64,000 nucleotides of DNA, from the NCBI GenBank assembly GCA_000733355.1, contig JNVV01000020.1:287743-351742 (forward strand). The letters are read 5' to 3'. Below, one piece after another: positions 44,820-54,597 of this stretch (position 1 is its first letter; each line of letters starts with the position of its first letter). This DNA is from Falciphora oryzae (lineage: Eukaryota; Ascomycota; Sordariomycetes; Magnaporthales; Magnaporthaceae). A program made the translations under genes and the position numbers. Under the pieces are notes generated by a model, which did not search any database, was not told the origin of the DNA, and was given only the letters and a program-made list of their open reading frames with translations.

Positions 44820-46420
44820 TCAATTGCCGTCGGGCTGGCCTTGCTTCGGAACCTTCACTCCAGCCCCCTGGCACACCCTCCCGCCGCCGAACCACTTGGC
44901 CTGTGGCAGCAGCTCCGCAGCCACCCACCTCGCCGTCGTAGTGTGCAGACTGCCTTCCCCGAACGGCGCACTTCTCCTATCCTCCTTCGGTTCCTGTCCC
45001 TCGTCGACGCCGAGACTCGCCATCGCATCCTCCAACCCCACCTCGCCGCCATCCCCACTCATCAAAGCCTCGCCGCCACGCCGCGGGAAGCTGGACCGCC
45101 CCTCGCGCAGCGCCTGGAAGATGACGAGCTGGTCCTGCAGGAACTCGTCGACGACGCCGCGCGCCACGTCGGCGTGCAGGGCGCGGCACACGCGCCGCGA
45201 CAGCTGCTCGCTGGTGCTGAGCATCCACTCGTCGCCATCGCCACCGCTGCCGCCGCCACCGCCTCTGCTAGAACTACTACCTCCCCTGCCACGCCCGCGC
45301 CCGACGGGGGCGTTCCGCGGCGGCGGCGAGAACAGCAGGTCCCGCCCCCACAGCAGCGGACCGGCCGCAGGGCGCGCGACCAGGAGCACAAACATGCGCG
45401 AGTGGTGCCCGCTGTCCTCGTGCGGGCGGAAGCGCAGCTCCGCGGCCGGGAAGAGCTGCGCCAGGTCCTTGGCTAGCGCGCGCGTCAGCTTCTCGCTCAT
45501 GGCGGCGGGGCAGACCATGGTGATGTCGATGGTCTTGACGGCACGGTCTGCTCCCGCCGGCGAGATGGAAGCCGACCGTTGTGTGCTTTTTGAGAGTGGT
45601 GGCTGTGCATGAGTGGCTGGGCGAGGGTCGGAGGAGGGCGGCGGTAGTAAGGATGCTTCTTTTTCTGCTGCAGGTGCCGGCGATGATCCGCTGAGAGCAG
45701 CGCCCGGCCTCAGCGGGCGGAACCGGAACCACACCTTGCCTTGACTGGCGGGCCCTGTGTTCCAGCCGCGACGGACCAGACGTCGCTCGACAGCGATCCC
45801 GAACCACGATTCCAGCGCAGGACACAGGACCTGGTCCGTGTAGTCGAAGCTCGGCGACCAAGACGTGTTGGTGCCGCCATCGATCTCGAGTTCCATGGGC
45901 TCTTGTTCCGTTCCCTGCTGCCCACTGCTGCTGCCAGCGAACAGCAAGAAGGGGAAGACGCACTGAAATATGCACATGCCGCTCGCGGCCGCCGTTCCCG
46001 CCGCGATGCTGACCAGTCGGCGGCTACCGGAGGAGTCAACAGAGGGGGCTAGAAGCGCCGCGACGGCATCCGCGCCCGGCCCTCTGCTGGGGCGGAACTC
46101 GAGCGTCGGGCTGCCGACCTGCAATCCAACAACATCGGATGCCGTGGCCTTTGCTAGGACCTGGATGGCGGCGACATGCTGCGCCTTGAGGCCTGCAGGG
46201 TAACATTTGGCTTGTGAGAGAGCTTCCTTCCCTCGGTAGGTTTGTAGTGAACGTGATGCGTACCTCCGCCTTTACGGCCCTTGCGATCCATCCGGTTCCC
46301 CCGCACATTGATGATCCTCACGGGCTGCGAAATCACCGAGGCCAGCGAGATGGCGTTGCGGACCAGCTGGCCGCCGCCTTCTCCCGTAGTGCCGTCGAGC
46401 TCTACCAGCCTCTTCTTCAT
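44820..46420 (-). CDS. RNA 3'-terminal phosphate cyclase (RtcA family), with low-complexity inserts
   Basis: Exons 46420-46264 and 46192-44820 (71-nt intron) encode 509 residues. The N-terminus carries the family signature VELDGTTGEGGGQLVRN; the catalytic histidine that is adenylated lies near residue 469 in SLHTTTARWVA. RtcA converts an RNA 3'-phosphate to a 2',3'-cyclic phosphate using ATP. The related Rcl1 proteins of ribosome biogenesis lack the histidine, so this is the cyclase. Typical RtcA is about 340-370 residues; the excess here is two inserts, one Ala/Ser/Pro-rich near residue 200 and one Gly/Arg/Ser-rich (GRGRGRGG, SSSSRGGGGG) near residue 360. The upstream in-frame ATG at 46555 adds a segment of unlike composition, so I start at 46420. 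It may overlap in promoter with the secreted protein gene to the right. Confidence 0.88.
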
Positions 46421-47232
46421 CTTGTTCTCGCGTGGGACTGTGACTTCTTTCTCCGCTTGATCGTTTTTCGTTCCTTTCTCCTCAAAGTTGGCGCCCCGGT
46501 CGCCTTCAGAGTGGCTCCTCGCAATCGTATGAAAGGGTCCGACCGATGGAGCCAAGTATCGTCCACTGTCCAGAAAATTGGGAGCCGCAGGTCGAACGAA
46601 GACGCGATCCGTTGCTCCTGGATATGCAGCCCTGCGGGCTGATTAGAACGGCATACAGCCAACGCGACCCCCGTATTGCTGCAGCTGCTGAAAATGAGTC
46701 ACTCTGCATCATTCAGCCTCAGCTAGCGCAGGCGGTCAGCACCGACCTTTGCCCTGCAGGAGTCCCTGCATCCTGGCGCAGGAAAGCTGCATCTGTTGAG
46801 CCGGAGCTCGCAGGGGCTCTGCACGTTCTCATGCACGTTTTCCGGCTGACGTTGGAAGCCTCGCCGTGTGAGGTGTTGTCTTGCAAAGTATCGACGTTGG
46901 ACGGCAAAGATATCGGCTCCAGAATTCGGAACTCGTCCCGACCCATGAAAAACCTTCCTGTCCATTCCAGCACCCGCGCCTCTACCTTTATCCATGGACT
47001 TTTCGAAGCATAATGGCGGACATGTTCCGGCCCTATGCATCGTGGCACCGTCAGGCCACAAAGTATCGAGGCCAAGCTTTCCTTCCTCTTTCCACGGATA
47101 AAGGGCGTTACAGGAAATCAAATAATTCCAAATGTCCCTCGTTATCTCGGAGCCATCTCTCTTGCATTCCCGATCTACCCCGACTATAACAGACTCCTGC
47201 CCTGCTAGTCCAGGGGTCCTCCAGGTCCCACC
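46421..47232. other. Divergent intergenic region
   Basis: About 810 bp lie between the start codons of the RNA cyclase gene (-) and the small secreted protein gene (+); this is the promoter region of both. No gene is seen. Confidence 0.6.
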
Positions 47233-47678
47233 ATGTCCCCCGCCAAGCTCCTCCACATCCTCGCGGCCCTGACCGCCACCGCCAACGCCCTGGCGTCGTC
47301 GCCAGGCGAGGCCGAAAGCTGGGGGCACACTTCTTCCGAGAGCGGCGCCCTGCCGGGCTCGACAGCCGTCATCACCGTCGCCACGCGAACCGTGACCCCC
47401 GCCTTCGTGACCTCGTACACGACCGTCACGGCATCTGTGCCGACGAGTTTCACGCCCACCATCATCTCGGCGACGCCCTCGCCCACCCACACGCCGACCG
47501 AGGCCGAAAGGACTAGGGACTCGAGGCCCACCATGAAGCAGTGCGTCGACGACTGGGGCCTGTGCAGGGGTGCGTGTCTCATCGGGAGCATATTTACCTT
47601 TGGGATTTCGTGCAGTACGTCGTTTTTTTTTTCTTTTTCTTCTCTGCGCCCTCCTCGCTTTCCACCTAGTGTTTTTGT

Positions 47679-47710
<32 letters not shown>

Positions 47711-47838
47711 CGAAGGAAGGCCTAACGTGCATGTCGGACAGTTATATGCATAGGTGCCAAGCATTGTATGAGGACGATCAACGGAAAGAAGCCCGAGAGC
47801 GGCCTGAACCAGGGGATCTGGAAGAAGATACAACCTGA
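47233..47838 (+). CDS. Small secreted Ser/Thr-rich protein with six cysteines
   Basis: A signal peptide (LLHILAALTATANALA) is followed by a Ser/Thr-rich segment of about 80 residues (likely O-glycosylated) and a Cys-containing tail. The frame is open throughout, but it crosses a 27-bp T run that would code for a string of phenylalanines. A better model splices 47233-47614 to 47720-47838 (donor GTACGT, acceptor GAAGGAAG), removing 105 nt with the T run and leaving 166 residues with six cysteines (KQCVDD, GLCRGA, SCSLTC, MHRCQA). The acceptor is purine-preceded and therefore weak; alternatives nearby give other tails. No family is recognised. The gene converges on the Tcd dehydratase gene. Confidence 0.6.
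47683..47709. repeat. 27-bp poly(T) run inside the proposed intron
   Basis: An uninterrupted T run lies in the proposed intron of the small secreted protein gene, where it could act as an extreme polypyrimidine tract. Confidence 0.85.
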
Positions 47839-48540
47839 GCGCCAATGGGCCAAGAGGCCCTTACAGGTGATAAGCTAGCGGCGGCCTTTAAACAAAGGAG
47901 GGAATGACAAAAAAAAAAAAAAATATGCCTAGGTCTGGCAGGTGACAGGAGGAAAATGTATTGGGTAATGCTGAGGGGTGTTGGGCGTTAAAAGTATTTT
48001 CCGATAAAGGCAGGGGATGAGGGGATGCGCATTGTAGGTACGGACTAATACAAATAAGGATATAAAAAAAGTGCAAAAGCCCGCCAGGCCACCCGCCAGG
48101 GTGGTCAGCTACGAAACCCGGTTTCCTATTCGGAAGGTGGGTTTACCAAGCCCTTATCTTTCAAACCGAGTGCCCTCTGCCACCAGGAACTTTATACCGA
48201 AAATCGGACACCTGACAACGCTCGTACTCGAACTCGCGACGTGGGTGTACTATGCCTCACGCGTGGAAGAGTGCCAGGTGAGCCGTGCTCTACCCCACTC
48301 GACCACTCCGTTTGCCGCGGGAGCTTGTTGAAGGATTGACTGCTGGTCGGCTTGATAAAGTAGGGCGGGAGGGCAGGAGTGAGGAGGGAGGTAGCCGCAC
48401 AGGCCAAGCGTTTCCAGCAGCGACATCAGACGACAGAGGCGTCAGGCCCCGTAGGTAGGTTCACCCGTTGTGTCCTTACTTTCACCTCGGCCCGGGCTTG
48501 GGGAACACCATTGAGTTTCTTGAGTTGGGATTGCGCAGCT
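47839..48540. other. Intergenic region with a tRNA-like remnant
   Basis: It lies between two convergent genes. At about 48220-48320 on the - strand there is a good A-box (TGGTCGAGTGG) and a near B-box (GAGTTCGAGTAC), but the T and acceptor stems do not close, so no working tRNA is called. Confidence 0.5.
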
Positions 48541-50285
48541 CTACCTGTACTTTTCATACGAGGTCGCCATCTTCAACTTCCTTTCCACCCTCTCCACCAC
48601 CTCGGCGTCGTACAGATCCTCAGGCTCCTTCTCCCCCAGCACCACCTCGCGCATGTGCACGGCCGCCTCCTCCTTTGTGACGCAGACCAGCTCGCCCAGC
48701 GGGAGCCTAGTGGACTTTTGTACCTGCAGCTTCTCGTCCCCTTCGCCCTCCTCCTCCTCCCCGCCAATCACGACGAGCGGATTCTCGCGCGGCCGGCGCC
48801 ACCGGACGAGGTTGAGGCGCGTCGAGACGCCCGTGACGGCGCTGCGGCCGCCCCAGACCTCCTCGACCAGGAAGGCGATGTCGCCCGACGCGATGGGCGT
48901 CTTGAGCCCGACCGCGACCTCGGCGCCGCCGCCGTTGCGGTGCCGCACCAGCTTGGTCTCGGACGCCTGCAGCCCCGCGAGCACCTGGTCGTACAGCTTG
49001 TCCCTCGCCTTGGCGGGGGCGTAGTCTGTCGGGTATCCTGTTGTTTTTGTGCAAGTTGGGAGTGTCAGGACATGATTCGAGGAAGGCGCACGCTTGAAAG
49101 GAATGGGATAAAATGCACAAAGCTGACCTGTGATGCTTAATATGACGTGATTTGCGACCGTGTATCCAAATACGGCCGGCATGGTGCCGAGGACGGGAAG
49201 GATGCGGACCCTAAAGTCAGGCAAGACGCCGAGGTCACCGGGCGTGCCCTTGTGGTACTCCTCGTCGGGCAGAGGCAGCAGCTCGGCCTTGCCCTCGCCG
49301 GACTTCTCGGTCGAGAAGACGACGGGGATGCCACTGGTGATGCCCAGCAGCTTGAGCCGGCGTCTCGTGGCGCGCGAGAGGGGGTCGTCGGTACTGGCGC
49401 CGATGTCGCCCACCATGACCTTGGTCGGGTCGCTCTTGCAGCCCGCGCCCATGGATGAGATGACGGGGATCTTGTTCTCGTGGCAGTACCGCAATAGCTC
49501 GACCTTGGTGTCGATGTTGTCGATGGCGTCCACGACGAAGTCGGGTTTGGCGCCGCTGGCGGACCCATTCTCGTCCGTCCACGGCCCGAGCAGGTAGGCG
49601 GCGGCGGCGCCGTCGAACTTCTCGGTGCACAGGTCGAAGTCGACCCAGGGGGCGATGGCGACGATGCGGCGGCGCAGGCAGGCCGTCTTCTGGGTGCCGA
49701 CGTCGGCGAGAGTGGCAACAGCGTGGCGGTTCAGCGACGACAGCGAGACGTTGTCGAAGTCGACGAGGCGCAGGCGGCCGACTCCCGACCGGGCCAGCGA
49801 GGCCGCGCAGTGCGAGCCTACGCCGCCGCAGCCGACAACCACGACGAAGGCGCCGCGCAGGCGGGCCAGGCCCTCGGGCCCCAGGAAGGCGCCGTTGCGC
49901 GCTAGCTGCTCCCGGATCAGCTCCTCGTCGTAGTCGCCGGACAGGGCGCGCTTGGCCAGAGCCGCGTTGCGGAGGTCCTCCTTGTCGGCGTTGGGGGGTA
50001 GGGTCGCGCCGAAGTCGGTAAGCTGGGCAGTGGGTAGCAAGGGGCGGGGTTAGCTGGGACGCTGGGACAGGGGACCTGCTGTGGGCGGGAGAGAAGTAGA
50101 GACAGGCATCGTCGCACCTGTCGGCTCTTTGATAATTCTCTGCCATTCTTGGAGCTAGGTATTGAGCTCTTGAGCTTGTGTAACTTTTCCTCCTGGGCTA
50201 CCTGCTGATATCCCAAAACCACACTCGCGGCAGCAACCCCTGAAGCCAGCGCTGTGGCGATCAGCTGGAACCGTGAGTCTGACAT
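48541..50285 (-). CDS. tRNA threonylcarbamoyladenosine dehydratase (Tcd/TcdA family)
   Basis: Exons 50285-50118, 50022-49128 and 49037-48541 encode 519 residues. It is an E1-like (ThiF/MoeB fold) enzyme with the ATP-binding motif GCGGVGSHC at about residue 120, DFDNVSLSSLNRHA after it, DAIDNIDTKVELL and SSMGAGCKSDPTKV. The Tcd family uses ATP to cyclise t6A37 of tRNAs to ct6A. Residues 8-25 form a hydrophobic helix, matching yeast Tcd1/Tcd2, which sit in the mitochondrial outer membrane. The second intron is exactly 90 nt and has no stop, so retention would add 30 residues instead of breaking the frame; I treat it as an intron because it interrupts conserved sequence and has GTCAGC, a CTGAC branch and ACAACAG. 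Confidence 0.9.
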
Positions 50286-52544
50286 TTTGAAATTTATCGG
50301 AACAAGAAAAGAAAGAAAGAAATGCAAGTAAACGCCCCAATGAGAAAGAAATTCAGTCGTCGGAGGGTATCATCATTGGCCGACGGGGTGCAAAAAAAAT
50401 AAAAATAAGAAAAATATGCTGTGATGTGACGTCGGCAAAAAAACGGCCCAACGCCCAACCATGAGGCTGAACTTTTTTCTCGCTTTTTTGTGTGGTTTGC
50501 ATCCATGCAGGTCCCGCCATTGGCGTCGTTCGGGACGAAGCTTGGTGGGGTTCGTCCACCTGGGCCAATCATACTGTATACTGCGGGGTACCTCAGCCGA
50601 GCCCAAGCGACCCAGCGCAGCGAGCCGTCAATCGCCCACCAAAAAGGCAGTCTCTCGCACGACTGGACGAGCCAAATTTTAGAGACGAACTCTCGCCGCC
50701 ATCCAACAATCCACAATCCATTGTGCAGCCTTGACGAAGAGCGCCGATGGGGTTCAACTCCATGGCAATCCATTGGGAATGGACCGGAAGCACCGCCTGC
50801 AAAAGAAACAATCGACCAAGGCAGTTGTGTAACCATCCTCCAAGGTTTGCCCATGGAGACACGCACAAGCGACCCGTCTCCCGAGACACGGGGGACGCCG
50901 TCCTCGGTCTGACAACGGGTCCCTGCACGGCCTGTGAGACTGACAGGTCCCAGGGCTAACCACCGCCGTGGGACCTAGCACCCTTGGTCACGGGGGCCGT
51001 GTCTTGGCTCAGCGTGCGGTTGCATGTTGCCATCTGCTGTGCGCTCCTAAGCCCAGTCGCCCGAGACGCAAGGACCTTGGGCGGGAACTAACCCCAACCG
51101 GTATTCTGTCTCGCCCACACTCTTGATGATTGCCGACGATTGCCTTGGGTTGGACTCGCTCCTAAGTTCGTTGCCAGCAACTCCTGTCTGGGGGGCCCTT
51201 AGCTAGGCTCTCGGGAGTATGAGCAGCTTATAACCTAGCGGTACAATAGACAAGCCGGACGGCTCGCCGTTGATAGTTGTCGACTGGTGGGGTTACGTGC
51301 CCACCCGTCCTGGGCGGACGGAGGGGGATGTTGTGCCTGTCATCGTTTCTTATAAAGTGCATCTCACGATGAGTGTCGGCTCGTCGCGCCGGCAAGCTAG
51401 CCCCAAACCAAACAGGTATCCCGACACCGGGCGGAGCGCGAGTGCCTCTATGCCGCCAGCCGCGAAGTATCCGGACCGACTCTGTTGTGTCCTGGAACAT
51501 ACTCTCCGCCCTCGATCTGTCTTGCCCAGGACCCCCGCACTCGGCGGTCGAGATCGGGACGGGATCTGGGGACATGAAGTTGAACCGACATCTGATCGAC
51601 CAACCTGCTGTGTTTGTTGGTGTGGAGCAATCAAGACCCGCGTCCCTGGAGCGGGGATTCTTTTGGGTTTAGGCTCAGGGGACGGGGCCACGGTCTGACG
51701 AGTGCCGACCTCGGTGCCGATCTCCGCCTTTTTCCTCTTTTGCCCAGATCTCGGGGCAGACAAAACGTCGACCTGGTAGCGATAAGGGCCTGAAATCGAC
51801 GGCCGGCTACAGCTGCAGAGTACAGAGATGGGTAGGCGATCAAGGTGGTGTGGAATCTGCAGACATTGACAGGGCAGTCAGGGAAACAAGCGGGAGACGT
51901 GTTGGAGTGTTCTGCGCGCTGATTGGTGGATTCACCTGGGGTACAAGATGTGGGGGCGCGGCGGCCAACGTCCCGGCATTCCTTCTTTCAGGTACTATCA
52001 CAAGACTCGGCCCGGGACGCCATCTGGACTCGGCCCCTCCCCCTCTCCCCCCGCATCGAGTTCCCCAAGCCTCGGCCATGTCAAGCATGGAAACAAGATC
52101 TGGGGTCATCTGGGGCTATGGCCAAGCGCAACTGACCAAACAAAACAAGTCAAAGGCGCCCCAGAGTCGTTTCTAATCTGATCGTATTGGGGACGGTGGA
52201 GCGGGTATCCCTCCGTTTTCTACCCACGGCGCTGCGCCGAGTGGGACGACCAACGCGTGCCGTCCTTGGTTGTCGATGCGGCTGCATGGACATGCCGCGT
52301 TCACTCCCCTGAATCTCACCGCGGTTGCGCCGGCCGCCTGATTCAAGACGCTGGCTAAATGGAGACTTTTTGTCGCCTAGCTCTCCAGTGGTGGCGTCTC
52401 TATTTGCATCCCATGATCTGGATGGAGTCGTCCTCACTGCCCGTCGCGCCGCGACTCCGAAATGGAGCTCCGCAGGGCCAGGAATAAGGTTCCGCCAAGG
52501 AGCTGAAGATGGATCGAGCAGGCCGAGTGCCCTTGGTAGAGAGG

Positions 52545-52545
<1 letters not shown>

Positions 52546-52584
<39 letters not shown>
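52546..52584. repeat. 39-bp poly(T) run upstream of the GH12 gene
   Basis: An uninterrupted T run. Poly(dA:dT) tracts of this kind exclude nucleosomes in fungal promoters, so it could keep the GH12 promoter open (inference). Confidence 0.9.
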
Positions 52585-52587
<3 letters not shown>

Positions 52588-52695
52588 TTGTCTTTGCGTA
52601 ACCCGAGCCGCATTGCGGTTGGGGGCGGGCTGCCAGGAACGGAAGTGTCCGTCCAAGGATCGGGAAAGCATCTCATCGTAGCTGGGCTATATGTC

Positions 52696-52703
52696 TATAT
52701 AAG
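52696..52703 (+). promoter_or_regulatory. TATA box of the GH12 gene
   Basis: TATATAAG lies 142 bp upstream of the start codon, a near-consensus element at a normal distance for a regulated secreted-hydrolase gene. Confidence 0.65.
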
Positions 52704-52844
52704 GACTTTTGCTCCCATCCTTATTCCAGGCTTGGGCCTCTAGTTTCGTGATCAGCGGCAACAGCAAAGTAGGTCAACTCACCCAAAGCGGCCGGCAGCA
52801 CGACCCTGCCCCTCACCGTCAAGATCGACAGAAAGCTCAACACC

Positions 52845-53773
52845 ATGAAGACGGCAACCGCGCTCCTCTTCCTCACCTCGCTCGTGTCGGCGGCGCCGGC
52901 CGGCACGTCGGCGGTGACGCCGCTCGAGGGCCGACAGCTCAAGTCGCTGTGCGACCAGTACGGCTACTGGTCCGGCAACGGGTTCGAGGTCAACAACAAC
53001 GCGTGGGGCAAGGGGTCCGGGTCCGGGTCGCAGTGCACCTACGTCGACACGTCGAGCAACCAGCACGTGTCGTGGCGCACCAACTGGCAGTGGTCAGGCG
53101 GCCAGAACAACGTCAAGTCGTACCCCTACTCGGGCCGCCAGATCCAGCGCGGGCGGACCATCGCTTCTATTGGGAGCATGCCGACCAACGTGCAGTGGAA
53201 CTACAACAACGGCAACATCCGCGCCAACGTCGCCTACGATCTCTTCACCAGCACGGACCCGAACCGCGACAACACGCACGGCGACTACGAGCTCATGGTC
53301 TGGTGAGTTTTGAGGATTAGTGATCAACTCCTACAGGTAGGGAGGGGAGACTCTTGGCTAACCCGCTGACCTTTTCTTCCCCGGTAGGCTCGGCCGGTAC
53401 GGCGACGTGCAGCCCATCGGCAGCCAGATCGGCAACGCCAACGTCGCGGGCCGCAACTGGCAGCTGTGGTCGGGGCTGAACAACGGCATGCGGGTCTACA
53501 GCTTCGTGACCACGCAGGGCGCCATCACCAGTTTCAACGCCGACCTCAAGGCCTTCTTCAACTATCTGCAGCAGAGCCAGGGCTTCCCGGCCAGCCAGCA
53601 ATACCTGACCAGTGAGCCTTGCCTTTTGCCCATCAAGCCATCCCGCACTTTCGAGATGAGAGAGTACATGCTGACTGTCGTCTTCGCCTGCAGCCTTCCA
53701 GTTCGGTACCGAGCCCTTTACGGGCGGCCCGGCCACCTTCCAGGTCAACACCTGGAATGGCTACATCCAGTAG
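52845..53773 (+). CDS. GH12 endo-beta-1,4-glucanase / xyloglucanase
   Basis: Exons 52845-53302, 53388-53611 and 53694-53773 encode 253 residues; the introns are 85 and 82 nt with GTGAGT or GTGAGC donors. A 16-residue signal peptide is followed by a short propeptide and the GH12 jelly-roll: [18 protein letters not shown] at the start, the nucleophile Glu149 in [10 protein letters not shown] and the acid/base Glu234 in FGTEPFTGG near the end. The fold and both catalytic residues are complete, and the length is usual for the family. It should cut beta-1,4-glucan or xyloglucan in plant walls. There is no cellulose-binding module. Regulation by carbon source is likely for this family but no site is certain beyond the TATA box. 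Confidence 0.93.
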
Positions 53774-54573
53774 AGGATGGCAGTGACAGCGTGGGCGCGA
53801 ATGGTAATCTACTTCTCCCGCTTGGATTGGAGAAGTTCCTGAGACCGCCCATCGATGCGATAGTGGACATGACCGTCAGGCCGAGAATGCGCCTTCTGAT
53901 GAACATATTAGCTTCTTGACATTCTTCTCCTCTTGTCCCATTTTTCTTTCTTATGTTCTTTTTGTCAGCATCGGTTTTTCAAAGATCCAGTAGAAAATAA
54001 ATAAATAAATCGTCAAATAAACCAGAACATATTCCATTTGTGGAAAAACATTGAAACGCTGGTCCCGCCGACCGGTGCCAGCGGGAACGGGAGACCCACC
54101 TCGGCATACCCAAGGGGTCGGACCAAGGACCTCCGTGCCGGATCCGAAACGGACGCGTTGTGGGTTGTTCGTCATCACGGTGGCGCAGCCTCAGTAGGAT
54201 TCCCCAGGGAGCCCCCGAGAGCCGGTGCCTGACAGCCTCGTCAGCCCGCCCACATCCCGCGTGTCTCGGGCCCTAACGGGGATGCCGTATATGCGTCCGA
54301 CCTTTGCACGGTGAACCTTTGCGACTCAGGGGTCGACGGCAACGGGCGATCATGGCGGCCCTCGGGGAAATCAAGATGTTGTCACCCACGTGGCGTGTTT
54401 CCTGGGACGAACCCCGTCTCGCCTGCCTGCCCTTGGGTTTGTTTACGGGGTGCGATGCGATGGAGACGAGAGTCCCCACGTCCTTCGTTCCGCGAGGTGG
54501 AGAGAAAGGGGATGACGAAAACCGGCGTAACCGATCTCGACCGTTCGATTTGGTGGAGCTGTGTGTTTTACGA

Positions 54574-54597
54574 CCAAGCTCCCAAGCTCCCAAGCTC
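54574..54597. repeat. Three tandem CCAAGCTC units
   Basis: Three perfect 8-bp units plus a partial fourth (CCA) lie in non-coding DNA. Confidence 0.85.

Larger units (their letters stand above)
50286..52844. other. Intergenic region between divergent genes, with a 39-bp poly(T) run
   Basis: It holds the upstream regions of the Tcd dehydratase gene (-) and the GH12 gene (+). No gene is recognised. The T run at 52546-52584 is the longest homopolymer in the window and lies about 110 bp upstream of the GH12 TATA box. Confidence 0.55.
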
